Positions 23,770-36,029 are shown, counted from the stretch's first letter. The stretch is DNA of 64,000 bases from Carex sylvatica (GCA_964058845.1 CAXKVR010000049.1:1-64000), one strand, 5' to 3'. Notes: generated by a model not told the origin, from the letters alone. Made by a program: numbers and translations.

Positions 23770-24222
23770 GAAAATTGTGAAAATGCCACTCCAAAACCTT
23801 CAAATTGTGAAAATGCCATCGTGAACTTTGAAATTGTAAAAATACCACTCCAAACTTCATTAATTGTAATTTTGCCACTCCAAATAATTAATGACTAAAA
23901 TACCCTCCCAAAAATTTTCCCACCTCTTCTAACTGCAGAAATTTTTTGGAGTCAACCACGCAAAAAAATTCCATCAGCAATCAGAAACCCTGGATTTTGT
24001 CAACCACGCAAAAAAATTCTGCAGTTAGAAGAGGTGGGAACCGGGTGGGAGAAGAGGAGTTTGGTGATGGGAGGGTATTTTAGTCATTAATTATTTGGAG
24101 TGGCAAAATTACAAATTAATGAAGTTTGGAGTGGCATTTTTACAATTTCAAAGTTCAGGATGGCATTTTCACAATTTGAAGGTTTTGGAGTGGCATTTTC
24201 ACAATTTTTCAAGCTTGAGATG
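23770..24222. mobile_element. Long hairpin element with subterminal direct repeats
   Basis: An element of about 450 bp whose two arms, each about 150 bp, are near-perfect complements. Within each arm a unit of the form GTGAAAATGCCACTCCAAA is repeated about four times with variation. The centre (about 23930-24060) has a second inverted pair, AACTGCAGAAATTTTTTGG against its complement. Target duplication is not certain. It is probably a non-autonomous DNA transposon. Confidence 0.72.
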
Positions 24223-24289
24223 GCTTAGCACCTCCAGCTAGACTTATGATCTACCACTGTTAACAGACCGAAATTTTGATTAATACCAT

Positions 24290-24535
24290 TTAAAAAAAAA
24301 ACACCTTTCAAATTAGGGAATTCTAAAAACACCCATGCCGCCAATTCAATTTGCGGTCTCATTCTTAGGGGGTCGCATATTGAAATGAAGGTCTCTCAAA
24401 AACCTAAATATCAGTATATTACAGTGCAGTTTTGAGTTTTTGAGGAGCTCCAATTCAATCTGTTCCCCCCTCCCCCCCCCCCCCCCCCCCCCCCCCACTC
24501 CCAAAAAAAAAAATGGTGCTGCATATTGAATTGTC
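24290..24535. repeat. Repeat remnant with a poly-C run
   Basis: A C/T block at about 24466-24502, mostly C, sits between an AATTCAATTTGCGG segment and its rough partner GCATATTGAATTGTCGG, suggesting a small hairpin element interrupted by the homopolymer. The class is unknown. Confidence 0.45.
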
Positions 24536-24616
24536 GGCCCGAATATTTTTGGAAATTTTTCAGAAAACGTGGTTTTTTAGTTTTATTTTAAATATGGTGT
24601 AAATAATAATTTCAGC

Positions 24617-25146
24617 TAGGGTTGTACAAAATTGCTCAAACTCATAACTCGCTCACAATTCTCTCACTAACTGCTTGCTTTAACTCGCTCATTTACAACT
24701 TGAGTTGACTGACTCGTTTAATAAATTAGCTGAGTTTGAGCATATCCCAACTCGCTCATTAACAACTTGAGTTATACAAAATTCATCACAATAAATCCCA
24801 TGCCTTTCTAAATGACTCCTAAGTTGTTGTTTGATTTTTTTTATTTTGTTAGTTGTCTTATTATTTATGTTTGAATTTTTTGTGTTTATATAAACTCTTA
24901 TTAAATCATTTAAATTGTTTGTGCTTAGATAAACTTTTACTAGTATATAACTATAACTAAGAAAATCGACTGGTCAAACAAGTTATAAATGAGTTGCGAG
25001 CCAACTCGAGTTAGTAATAAGCTGAACTCAAGTTGGCTTTACTGTTCATTATTGATATCCCAACTCGAGTTGACTCGTTCATTTACTAAATGAACTGAGC
25101 ACAAGTTAGAAATAACTCGCTCGAACTCGGCTAATTTACAGTCCTA
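24617..25146. mobile_element. Non-autonomous hAT element, ACTCGCTCA motif
   Basis: A 530-bp element with ends TAGGGTTGTACAAAATTGCTC and a right end AATTTACAGTCCTA. The flanks ATTTCAGC and ATTTTGGC match at 6 of 8. The arms are full of ACTCGCTC, ACTCG and GAGTTG, in opposite orientations on the two sides. It is related in motif to 33469-34266. Confidence 0.75.
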
Positions 25147-25564
25147 ATTTTGGCTCAACAGATGCTATGAATTTAAATTAATTTCTACATGTTTTAAGAA
25201 TATATATTATTATTAACTTTTGAGAAACTATAATTTCAACGGGTGATTAATGGAAAATATTATTGGCCGACATTAACTCATGGATCATATTAATTTCCTT
25301 CTTTTATGACCACTGGAGAGATTAATTGTCAATTCTAGTCCTTAAAGTGACTAGTGATGGCGACAATATTATATAGTTAAATCAGTTAAATATTTATTTA
25401 GGACCAGTCTGAGAATTATAAAATCTTATGGGATGGAATGCAATGAAACTGTTGAAAACTTATAAAAACATAACCACAAGAAATGCTTGGGAACAGTGGT
25501 GGAGCCACGTATAGGCAATCGAGAGTTGACTCCTTGACCCAACATAATTGTTAAAATCTACTTT

Positions 25565-25992
25565 TATAATTATACTTATGATAAAAAATAATTGTAAAAC
25601 TATTTTTATAATCCAAAATGATATTAGAAATATTCAATTGTTTTATTTTGATATTTAAATTTTAAATTTTAAATTATTAAAACTTTAAAAAACGGAGACA
25701 TAGTCACAAATAATGGAAGCATTTGAACTCTCATTTTTCAAATTTATTTTTGTTGTCATCAAGAGCCTGTAAAAAATACACTAATGTGAATAGTTTTTAG
25801 ACGTTGATTTTTTAACTTATTTATTCACATAAAAATAAAATTGAAATGTGATAGTTTTTTATGAGCACATATATTAAATATATATATCATATTTAACGGT
25901 TGTATTTTGACTTTTAAGTTTTAAATTTTGAATTATTAATTTTTTTTTAAAATAGAGACACAGTGGAGGCACACAAAAATGGTGGCATTTGA
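25565..25992. repeat. MITE (CATTTGAA ends), split by a MULE MITE
   Basis: Shares with 30952-31352 the blocks GTTGTCATCAAGAGCCTGTA, AATACACTAATGTGAATAG and TTTAGACGTTGATTTTTTAAC. Its right terminus reads GGCATTTGA and resumes after the inserted element as ATCCTCCTC (26408-26416). Confidence 0.6.
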
Positions 25993-26398
25993 GAGTAGAA
26001 CTAGGGTGTTCTTAAGTTCACCAAACCTCTTGGTGAACTCAAGTCTAAAACCCGTCAAATCAACTTTAAATAACTAATCCGAACAATTGAAACCCTCCTA
26101 CTTTACGAGTGATGTGTCTACATGTGAAAATTTTATACATTCGAATTAATTTAGTATAAAGCCAAGAGGTCAAAAAACATTCAAAAAATGAATGCATTAA
26201 AATTAATTTATTAACCTTCTATTTTGACCGAATGACTTCATACTAAATTAATTTGAATGTTTAAAAATTTCACATGTAGATGCATCACTCGTATGATAGG
26301 CGGGTTTAAATAGTTTGAATTCGTCATTTAAAGCTAATTGGATGAATTTTAAACTTAAATTCAAAAAAAAAAAACTTAAAAACACCCTAATTCTACTC
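25993..26398. mobile_element. MULE-type MITE, GAGTAGAACTAGGGTG ends
   Basis: A 406-bp element with ends GAGTAGAACTAGGGTGTTC and CACCCTAATTCTACTC. Flanking 9-bp sequences GGCATTTGA (25984-25992) and AGCATTTGA (26399-26407) match at 8 of 9, so it is Mutator-like. The arms carry TTGGTGAACTCAAGTC and a CTCCTACTTTACGAGTGATG segment with complements on the other side. Confidence 0.83.
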
Positions 26399-26715
26399 AG
26401 CATTTGAATCCTCCTCTATATGATATCTTGTATTTCTTTTTGTCTTATTCTGTACAATTATTCCGGCTTCGCTTCTATATGAGAACGAAGTGTTAGAGTG
26501 TCGATGTATTTTGTTTCGTTTCATATTATTCTAGTGATCTTTTTTTTTTTTTTTTTGTACTGTTCTACTCATTAAACGGACATCGATCTTTTTTTAAATT
26601 TTAATATAGTGCATATAACTATTACGCGATTTGATTGGGTAACAATACATGTTCAAACGTAAAATTATCAGATATGATTTTATAGTTAGCAATTGATCAA
26701 TCAATATTTAATGAG

Positions 26716-27073
26716 GAGTAGAACTAGGGTGTTTAAGTCTAAAACTCGTCAAATCAGTTTTAAATGATGAATTCGAACCGTTAAAACTCATTCACCTTAC
26801 TAGTGATGCTTCTACATGTAAAAAATAATAATTTAATATAAAGTCAAGTGGTAAAAAAAAATTCAAAAAAATAATGTATTAAATTTTTAATTTTAATCAA
26901 TTGACTTTATACTAAATTAATTGAAATATTTAAAATTTTCATATGTATACGCATCACTCATAAGGTAGGTGGATTTTAACTGTTCGGATTCATTATTTGA
27001 AGCCAATTTAATGGATTTTAAACTTGAATTCACCAAAAAATTCGGTGAACTTAAGAACACCCTAGTTCCACTC
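26716..27073. mobile_element. MULE-type MITE, same family as 25993-26398
   Basis: A 358-bp element. Ends GAGTAGAACTAGGGTGT and CACCCTAGTTCCACTC; flanks TTTAATGAG (26707-26715) and TTTAATAAG (27074-27082), 8 of 9 identical. Its arms are collinear with the neighbouring copy. Confidence 0.83.
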
Positions 27074-27082
27074 TTTAATAAG

Positions 27083-28483
27083 ATAGCAAATATTTTAATT
27101 TATCATACTCTTATGTGACACCCTAGACAGATAGGAATCCTTTAAAGTTAGTACAAATTTAGTTTGCACTAATTTTAAAACATATTGGATGGTCAAGATG
27201 CATTAACTCAAAAGATTTCCTTTTGAGTTAATGCTGAGGATACGAATTCGAAATTTATTCTATTAGGTTGAATTTTTCACTAAATTCTCGTGAGGAATTG
27301 GTGGTCCCAACAGAAACAGTTGGTAAATTAATTTGTCACGTTTGTCATTATGGCTATTTAATTAAGCCTTTTACAGCCTACCAAAGGAGTCAGGTGCAAT
27401 TCCAAATCAGGAATAGTAATTAATCACAAAAGAACAAAATAATATAGCAAAGTAGTCTCTATATATATATATATATTTCTTATGGTCGATAAATATATTG
27501 ATTAGAAAAAAAAATTATTTACATGTGGGCCCTATATTTATAGTATAGTGTTAGCTCGAACTAATTGCCACAACAAGTTTACAATAATAAGAGCACTCAT
27601 AGTCTCTATTCCTCTCCCTGTTAATGCTGAGTCCAAAAGTTGATATTTAAGGTCATATCATGTATTAACAAATAGTCTATAATTTTAGTATAGAGTATAA
27701 CTATGATCTTCTTAAGCTCTCAACTTCAAAACTTGTCAGTTTGCTTTAACTGATGAATTTAAATTATTGAAACCGATCTATTTCATGAGTGATACAATGA
27801 AATGTCAAATTTATAGATTTTCAAATTCATTTAGTATAAAATTAATTAGTAAAAAAAAAATGAGGAAAAACGAGTGTACTAAATTAATTTGTAAATGTTT
27901 TTTTTTTACTACTTGACTTTCTACTAAAATAATTCAACGATTTATAAGTTTGATGTGTAGACATATCACTTGTGAAGTAGCTAGATTCGTTTCAACGGTT
28001 TGAATTTATTTATTTTGGGAAATAATTTTCCAACAAGAAGTCTTTACAATAAGTGGCCTTAAAATATAGAAGTCTCTATATAGCAAATATTGATAAGTTT
28101 AGTTTTGATTAAATGCTGAAAAGTATTACTGAATATAATCACCTAAAAACTTGTTCGTGTCTAAAAGTAAGGAGTATAAACATTCTGACCATTTGAACAA
28201 ACTTGTTTGTCTAAAATATTTACATGGATTCTGTTGACAGGAACTTTATTTTTTTCACATGTTTATACTCTTTATTTGAAATGAAGCAGAAACCCAAAAA
28301 AAACAAAAAAAATGAAGCATCAAGACAACATTTTCCGCATGATTAGAGAGTACCATAATACCATTCAAACATTAGCCAAAAGCAACTAGAAAAGACTAAG
28401 GATCTTTTTTTTCCCCATAGGTGTCAGGTCTCAAAATCACACAAGCGCAAAATTCCAAAGGAGAGATCAATTTGCTGGTCATT
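27083..28483. other. Spacer with a decayed MITE
   Basis: About 27695-28020 keeps GAGTATAACTATGATCTTC at its left end and the family block ACCGATCTATTTCATGAGTG, but the right terminus is lost. A (TA)n run lies at about 27461-27474. No gene is visible in the remainder. Confidence 0.5.
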
Positions 28484-28655
28484 CTGCGAGTTCGGATCTC
28501 TTAAGTAATCAAATTTTTGAGTTTAGATCCGGACCGTCAGATTAAAGGGATTCATGCATTCCATTTCGAACTGGATTGGTCTGAATTCAAATCAGACGGT
28601 CCGAATCTAAACTCAAAAATTGAATTACTTTAGGGGATTCGGACCCCAAGTTCTG
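28484..28655. mobile_element. MITE family A
   Basis: The left arm CTTAAGTAATCAAATTTTTG, then AGTTTAGATCCGGACCGTC, pairs with the right arm GACGGTCCGAATCTAAACTC and TTGAATTACTTTAGGGGATT. Nearly complete hairpin; the middle contains CATTCCATTTCGAACTGGAT. Confidence 0.82.
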
Positions 28656-28674
28656 CTAGGCAAAGCCTGTCGGC

Positions 28675-28858
28675 TTGAATTCAGATGTCTAAAGTAACTC
28701 AAATTAAGTTTGAATTTGGATTAGATTATTCAAACAAAATTTACACGAATATTAAAGATACTATGTGAAGTCTATATTGAACCAGATTAGCTCATATTCT
28801 AATCGGACGGTATGAATTCAAATTCAAATTTAAGTTACTTATCCGGACTATAGAGCTC
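28675..28858. mobile_element. MITE family A, second copy in tandem
   Basis: The left arm GTCTAAAGTAACTCAAATTA pairs with the right arm ATTCAAATTTAAGTTACTTA. It lies only about 20 bp from the previous copy, in the same orientation but more diverged, so it is an adjacent insertion rather than a recent duplication. Confidence 0.75.
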
Positions 28859-29219
28859 AGAGAAGATACTTGTCTACTTCAAGTTGACTATAAGAGGTGA
28901 ATATAGAGTGTCTTAAATTTTTAAATTGTTATTAACAATTGATTTCTGATTGATTTGTACTCAAAAATATCAAGAAAAATAATTTTAACAATTCAATATT
29001 TGATTTTAACGTTACAACGATTGACAACTATTGTAACGTTTGATCTCTAACTGCACAATCTCAATTTTACTTAACTATTTTTTGAAGTACAAAATAATAA
29101 ATAAAATGTCTTGATGCTCTTCTTGATTTATCAAATCATATAACAATTTTACATCATGAATTCACAAACATCTCAAACAAAGAATTAGTGAAATTCAATA
29201 ATTATATATTTTGCAAATC

Positions 29220-29450
29220 GGAGGAGATATGCATCTTCTCCTTGCCTTTCTCTTTTGCCCTTCCTACCGACAGAGCTCTGAGACGAGAAGAAGGTCGGAG
29301 CTGAGGTGGAGGCGGAAAAATAATCAGTGTCGACAATTCTCACTGGAGAGAAAGAAGGGAGGGTGAGGGAGAGAGGCCGGAGACTGACTGGTTGGCAGCA
29401 GATAAGGTTTTTGTAGACGCCTCTCTTCAGAGCACTCCTTCGTTGTTTTA
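29220..29450 (-). other. GC-richer fragment, possible captured or relic exon
   Basis: About 230 bp stand out from the AT-rich surroundings by base composition. On the minus strand the frame of 29185-29475 is open, with segments PVSLRPLSLTLPSFSP and TSAPTFFSSQSSVGRKGKR, which look like an organelle-targeting leader or a low-complexity first exon. I recognise no domain. It could be a relic exon, a transposon-captured fragment, or chance. Confidence 0.25.
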
Positions 29451-29706
29451 TAAAAAGAGTATAACAACAGCACAAGAAAAATTATTTCAAATTATTTCTT
29501 TATTTTTCATTAAATGATCAAAGATTTTTTTTCAGTGTATTCTATATCACGATAAATTCAAATTGAAACTACATCTCAATTTTCTCCAAAACAAAAAAAA
29601 AAAAAAGAAACCACTAACTAGTAAAGTTATGCCCAATTAAAATTTAAATGATCGATTCTCATTCTATATCATAGAATGTCTTCTCAAGAAAAACTAAATA
29701 TATAGT

Positions 29707-29996
29707 GGTTGTTTGGCAAGGTCCTTCTTAAACCTCCTGAAGGCTAAGAGTTTCATTTAGTTTTCTTAGTCGTTCAATCATGTCTAACACTGATTCCTTA
29801 GTGCAAATTAAGACAACTTCTTTTAATCTTCTTTTGCCCGGATCTTAATCGTATGTTTCTTCCTTAAGACATCCCTCACTTCTCTTAGCTTCCTTTAAGT
29901 ATCTTAATTCCCTATCTCTTCTTTTAGCTTACCGAACAATTCATTTTTACCGCAGATTAATATTTAATCTGCTATGCGTTGCCGAACAGCCCATAG
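29707..29996. mobile_element. hAT-like MITE, GGTTGTTTGGCAAGG ends
   Basis: The left end GGTTGTTTGGCAAGG matches the complement of the right end CGTTGCCGAACAGCC. The interior is rich in CTTAAG, TCTTAAT and CTTCTTTTA blocks in both orientations. No clear 8-bp duplication is seen. Confidence 0.6.
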
Positions 29997-30469
29997 AATA
30001 GAACTACCAATTAAGAAAAAAAAAAATACAAAATTTGTTTTTTCTTTTGATATATAACGGAATTTTTTTATTTCTTCTGGATAATGTGATTAAAGATAAG
30101 TAGAACCTATCAACCATTCAACAAATTGCATAAAACCAGAAAAAAAAAAAAATCTTATTCATATATGCGTGGGTGTAAAATAAAATAAAAAATGAAAAAA
30201 CGTCATGGAATCGGCTAGCAAAAAAACAAAATTAACGAGGCACAAACTATTGCGTACACGCGTACATCCGTGAAGTCAAATTAGACGCGTCGCCTTGTAA
30301 ATATCCATTTTTCTTGGTGCTTCAAATCTGACAAGTGTCTCCCAATAATTCCATTCCTAAGTAATTGGTACGCTATTGAGAACATTTCTAGAAAATACCA
30401 AGAATCATACACCACTCAGAGCAAATGACAAATGGTTGGTTTATCAATTATTGAATCATTTGATGTGAC

Positions 30470-30890
30470 TAAAGAGAAGGAATTTCTGTTTGATAGTAAA
30501 AAGCGCCTGAGACTAGAATTTTTTTAACTATAAATAAAAAATAAAAAATTATCAAAATTGTTTTGATTTTTATAAAAAAATCTCATTTCGGTCCAATTTT
30601 TTTTCTTTTGTTAGAACTGAGATACGATTCAGTCCGAGTCATTTTTCACAGGTTTTGATAAAAATAAATGATGTAGAAATTTGTGAAAACACCTTGGACC
30701 GAGATATCATTCGGTCCCCGAAAAAAAAAATTCGGACCGAAATAATATTTCAATTCTTATAATTTTTGTGAAAAACAAAACAATTAAGTTGGTTTGATAT
30801 TTTTTATTTATTTATGGTTTTTAATAAAAAAAAATCCGCTAAAGAGGTGAGGAATTTTTGTTTGATAGGACAAAGCACCTAACACTAGGC
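30470..30890. repeat. Hairpin element flanked by about 45-bp diverged direct repeats
   Basis: The core (about 30520-30835) folds back: AACTATAAATAAAAAATAAA on the left pairs with a TTTATTTATGGTTTTTAATA end on the right, and the inner part has TTCGGTCC in both orientations. Outside it, TAAAGAGAAGGAATTTCTG and the following 30 bp (from about 30469) recur as TAAAGAGGTGAGGAATTTTT (from about 30838). Confidence 0.65.
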
Positions 30891-30951
30891 TGAGATTAGA
30901 TTGATATGATGATATCTCTCGTATTATGTGATTTTGATGTTTAATAGAAGA

Positions 30952-31352
30952 GGAGGTTTAAATGTTTTTATTTTTTGTCTCCATCGTATTTTTATTTTTT
31001 AAAAATTTAATAATTTAAAATCTATAACTTGAAAATTAAAATAAAACAGTTAGATATAATTTATGTTATTTTCTATATGTGCTCATAAAAAATTATCACA
31101 TTTTAATATTATTTTTATGTTAATTAATAAGTTGAAAAATTAACGTCTCTAAATTATCCACATTAGTACATTTTTTACAATCTCTTGATGACAATCAAAA
31201 TAGAGTTGAAATGTCATAATTTTTTTACACATGCATAGATAAAATTATGTAGATCATATCCAATAGTTTTATTTTGACTTTTAAATTATAGATTTTAAGT
31301 TATTAAAATATTAAAAAAATGGATGCACAAAAAATGAGACATTTGAACCCTC
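30952..31352. mobile_element. MITE, AGGTTTAAATG ends
   Basis: The left terminus GAGGTTTAAATGTTTTT pairs with the right terminus GAGACATTTGAACCCTC. Inner arms AAATTTAATAATTTAAAATC and ATTATAGATTTTAAGTTATT are complementary. It is the same family as the interrupted copy at 25565-25992. Confidence 0.7.
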
Positions 31353-31784
31353 TCTTAATATAATACAATCCATATATATTTTTCCTTTTGTTGCTCTTTT
31401 TCAGTGCCAAGTGTTGATTGTGATGGTGCAAAAATTGTAAAAGATATACTTCTATTTCCTAAAAAGAAAAGGATAAAGAATGAAAACAAGGATTTAGGAT
31501 GGACTCAATTGCTTCATTTTTTTTTCAAATATTTTATATATGTACTTTGTTATTTATATAATTTAAAGTAAAATATTATTTTTTAAGAGAAAAATAGAAG
31601 TCAAGTTTCTATTTACTTAATTGATTAAAAAGAGAAGTTTTTGGTCTGTATGAAATACCTGTTACAATATTTAAAAGAGCAGCGCAAGACATTTGAGCTA
31701 TTTAAAACAGTAAAAGAAAGAGATTAAAAAGAACACATAAAAAGCAAATAAGAGAAAGACAGAAAAGTGTAGTTCATCTAGAAG

Positions 31785-31926
31785 CCGACATTTTTATTTT
31801 TACCCAAAAAAAAAATTATTTTATTAAAAATAACCAAGATTTAAAAATAATTTTAAAAATACCCAACCCGTGGAAATTTTCCACGGGCCAGAATTTTAAT
31901 TCCAACCCGTGGAATTTTTCCACGGG

Positions 31927-31962
<36 letters not shown>

Positions 31963-33223
31963 AACAGAAATTTATATTTACTTTTTATTTTTTTATGAAA
32001 ATATTAGAAATGTTGGATATATTTTTTTGAAAATAGATGTAATACAATACAATTTGATTTATTAGAAATATTGTAACAAATAATCCGATCAATATTTTTT
32101 AGGCCGGATTTTTCGCGGCTGTAAGAAAAATTAATATATTTCATTATGTGTTCTTGTAAAAAAATAAAAATACATGAATTCTGAGTTATTGATCCCGGTT
32201 CAAAAGTCACTTCTAGGTAATATAGAAATTATTGTGATCCTTCTAGTACATTTAATTTATAAAAAGTTGTATCTATTTTGAGAATTTTTTTTGAATAATA
32301 ATCATTAAATAATTTTAAGTTTTTTTTAAAAAAAAATAGATACAACTTTTTATAAATTAAATGTACTAGAAGGATCACAATAATTTCTATATTACCTAGA
32401 AGTGACTTTTGAACCGGGATCAATAACTCAGAATTCATGCATTTTTATTTTTTTACAAGAACACATAATGAAATATATTAATTTTTCTTACAGCCGCGAA
32501 AAATCCGGCCTGAAAAATATTGATCGGATTATTTGTTACAATCTTTCTAATAAATCAAATTGTATTGTATTCCATCTATTTTCAAAAAAAAAAATCCAAC
32601 ATTTCTAATATTTTCATAAAAAAATAAAAAGTAAATATAAATTTCTGTTTTTGTAAAAAAAAAAAAAAAAAAAAAACTTAAAGTTATTTAATGATTATTA
32701 TTCAAAAAAAATTCTCAAAATAGATACAACTTTTTATAAATTAAATGTACTAGAAGGATCACAATAATTTCTATATTACCTAGAAGTGACTTTTGAACCG
32801 GGATCAATAACTCAGAATTCATGCATTTTTATTTTTTTACAAGAACACATAATGAAATATATTAATTTTTCTTACAGCCGCGAAAAATCCGGCCTGAAAA
32901 ATATTGATCGGATTATTTGTTACAATCTTTCTAATAAATCAAATTGTATTGTATTACATCTATTTTCAAAAAAATATATCCAACATTTCTAATATTTTCA
33001 TAAATAAAATAAAAAGTAAATATAAATTTCTGTTTTTGTAAAAATAAAAAAAAATAAAAAAATAAAAAAATAAAAATCTGGCCCGTGGAAAAATTCCACG
33101 GGTTGGAATTAAAATTCTGGCCCGTGGAAAATTTCCACGGGTTGGGTATTTTTAAAATTATTTTTAAATCTGGGTTATTTTTAATAAAATAATTTTTTCT
33201 TTGGGTAAAAATAAAAATGTCGG
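31785..33223. mobile_element. Large Mutator-like hairpin element 1
   Basis: A 1,439-bp non-autonomous element. Ends CCGACATTTTTATTTTTACC and its complement, with an exact 9-bp duplication ATCTAGAAG (31776-31784 and 33224-33232). Subterminal arrays consist of CCCGTGG / CCACGGG palindromes. An inner block of about 200 bp occurs three times: inverted at about 32004-32210, and direct at 32402-32608 and 32786-32992. The repeated 68-residue frames in this block have no coding character and reflect the repeat. The core is shared with 41049-42172. Confidence 0.9.
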
Positions 33224-33468
33224 ATCTAGAAGCGTTGCCGCCTTAATAGCTTCTTTATAAATTCCTTGTTGTTTGAAAACCTGTTGTCATGTTCGCCATT
33301 TTCTACTGTTCGAGTATCTTTTCGACCAGGTGTCAGGTGTTCTACGGTTTTAGCTTGGTCCTTGAAGATTTGGTTACATCTCTTCCGTCAAATCTCACAC
33401 TGTGTGATTGGAATCATTTCTCTCTCCTTCTTGTGCACCTTTTTCGTTGTTATTGCTTCAGTTCTGTG

Positions 33469-34266
33469 TAGGGGTGAGTAAATCGCTCACAACTCGTGAG
33501 CCGCTCATAACTCATTCATTAAAAACTCGTCTAAACTCGCTTATTTATCCGCTCATTTAAACTCGCTCATTAACAACTCGCTCATTTACTTAATGAGCGA
33601 GCATGAGCATGACCCAACTCGCTCATAACTCGCTCATTAAGAATTTGCCACATCTAATCCCTGCCATATTTAATCCTATATAACATCAGTTTTGCCTCAT
33701 TAAATCCTATGTAATATTCATAGTTTTATACATTCTTTTTTTTTTGTAAATCGACAGAACCAAAACCTCCGCCTAAAATCCAAAACCTAACCTAACCTCC
33801 GCCAACTGCTTGTTACTTGTTTAAGATGAATTTTTATTATTGTTTTCATAATACAAATTTGTAGGTATGTGACAAGAAAATATCTGTGTGTATGTCACAA
33901 GTAAGGCCGTCAAAATCGACAAGACGATAGCTGTTGGATTTTTATTAGTTTCTGTTGTTAGTTTATGTTGAATTATTCTATTTTTGTAATATGTTGATTG
34001 TTGTCTGTTGATGCTACTGTGAAATTTATTTTCGTTGAATTTTTATTATATTTTATTTAAATGAATTTTGACAATTTGTTAAATTTTGGTACTCATAAGT
34101 CATAACTCGTGAACCGCTCATAACTCGCTCATTAAAAGCTCGCTCATTTACAACTCGCTCATTTATCCGCTCATTTAAACTCGCTCATTAACAACTCGCT
34201 CATTTACTTAATGAGCGAGCATGAGCATACCCTAACTCGCTCATGCTCGCTCATTAATCACCCCTA
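33469..34266. mobile_element. Non-autonomous hAT element, ACTCGCTCATT motif
   Basis: A 798-bp element. Ends TAGGGGTGAGTAAATCGCTC and ATTAATCACCCCTA; exact 8-bp duplication GTTCTGTG (33461-33468 and 34267-34274). Both ends contain dense ACTCGCTCATT and GAGCGAGCATGAGC arrays. The middle (about 33650-34080) is unique AT-rich DNA without an ORF. Confidence 0.9.
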
Positions 34267-34299
34267 GTTCTGTGTATACATGTGTACCACTCATGTTGT

Positions 34300-34505
34300 G
34301 CAGAATTCAGATCCAGTGAAGTAATTCAATTTTTGAGTTTAAATTGGGACCGTCCGATTCGAATCTGAATATCTATCTGAAGTGGGCGCACATATTCCGA
34401 GACATAAATTTGAATTCCGAAGCAATTTTAATCGACGGATTCAAATTGAACGGTCTGATCCAAAATCCAAACATTGAGTTACTTTACGGGATCCGGACCC
34501 TGTTG
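34300..34505. mobile_element. MITE family A
   Basis: The left arm GAAGTAATTCAATTTTTGAG pairs with the right arm ATTGAGTTACTTTACGGGAT. The inner arms GGGACCGTCCGATTCGAATC and GATTCAAATTGAACGGTC are partly complementary. The plus frame 34344-34556 across it is not a gene. Confidence 0.78.
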
Positions 34506-34509
34506 TGCA

Positions 34510-36029
34510 CCGTATTGATAACTGTTAGAAAGTCATTTCGTATGTATGTAAGATAGAGTAAAATATTATAAATAATGTAAAATTAATTTTTATTTGTAGC
34601 ATAAATTTTTTATATATCTGATTTCTATTCACGTTTGATCCATATATAGCTTGAAAGTATGGTTCTAGTCATTTCGTATGTTGATTGTTGTGTTTAAGCG
34701 GCTTTCAAGGAGATAGTTTTTTTTTTTTGAAAAAAAAAAAACTTGGTGGTGGCAGATTTAAAAGTTGATAGTTTGTAATATTGTATGTTAATTAATTTGT
34801 TTCATGATCAATGAGACAGACATTTATGTCTTCAAAAAAGAAAGAAAGAGGCTTAAAAGAGTGTTAGAATAGCAATTCCTTCCTTGGGACCTACAAATAA
34901 ATGGGCCCAAAATAAAGCCCAATCGGAAGCATTATAAACGGGCCTGTAAGGATTAAAAAAAAATTGTGCACGGTGCACCTAACAATTTCATGATATTATT
35001 AACTCATCTAATTGTTAACGAAAGGGTTCAGGACCCCTTTCTAACACCAGGCCTTTAAGGGTAAAAATATTAACGGTGCTGTTTTGATCTCATACATCAC
35101 ATAAATAATAAAAACACAATGAAAAATTATATGATCATGCTCTGCATAAAGTCAAAATAGCATTTTTGATATCTTTACCTGACCAATAAGGCAATAACAC
35201 TTCTTCCACGGGATATTGTTTGAACCAACTGAGCTCTTCAATTTTATAGAATCTTTGGTTAGAAGTGTCAATTTCTAATTTGTTCTAACCGTCTAAAATT
35301 CACCTGAATTTCTTACTGGGCTTTGGTCTAGTCGGGTTCCAACCATTTTGGGTCGAATATGGATAACAATTATTTTGATAATTTTGAATCTGATAATATA
35401 TTTTTAAATCATGCCAAAATAATTTTTCCAATATAAAATTTTATAGACATAGTTTCTTTAGATTATTTGTGTATTATTTTTATCCATTTTATGTAATTAG
35501 GCTGGATAGAACTAACCAAATGCCAGTTTTGTGAATTACCAGAAACTGTAGACCATCTTTTGCTTAAATTCCTTTCTTCCTTTGGTTCAAAGTTCAAAAA
35601 GTACACTTGTCAGCTGCTGACAAGATTTTTTAAAAAAAAAACAAAGTTCAAACAGTATGGTTTTGGAAGTTGTTGCATGTTTTGCTTTAAGTACATAGCT
35701 AACAAAACAAAAACTTTCCCATTAATATAGAATTCTTCCTGTGTGGATCAGTTAGGTTTCAATATGCCATTTATGTTGTTTAGGCATATGCTTTGATGTT
35801 TTGTGTGAACAGCTTATATCAGCACCTTTTGTATGCATGCTCTGACAATGTTTCTCGCTGAAACAGGCTTTCAAAGCCTTTTATTAAAAAAAAAAAAAAC
35901 ATTTTATGTAATTTAAATATTATTTGATGTTTCATCACGTGTCACTACTTTTTTTCTCGAAACAATGTCACTACATTTTGACTGTAGTAAATTTTATGCC
36001 ATTTGATAAACGGTAAAACTCGAGTAAAA
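34510..36029. other. Spacer, no gene seen
   Basis: AT-rich DNA with several A and T runs. No recognisable domain, splice-bounded exon or inverted repeat is seen. Confidence 0.4.

Noticed and set aside
32004..32992. Three almost identical 68-codon frames, possibly a small gene family
   Set aside because: They are copies of the hairpin arm; coding signal is absent and position follows the repeat symmetry.
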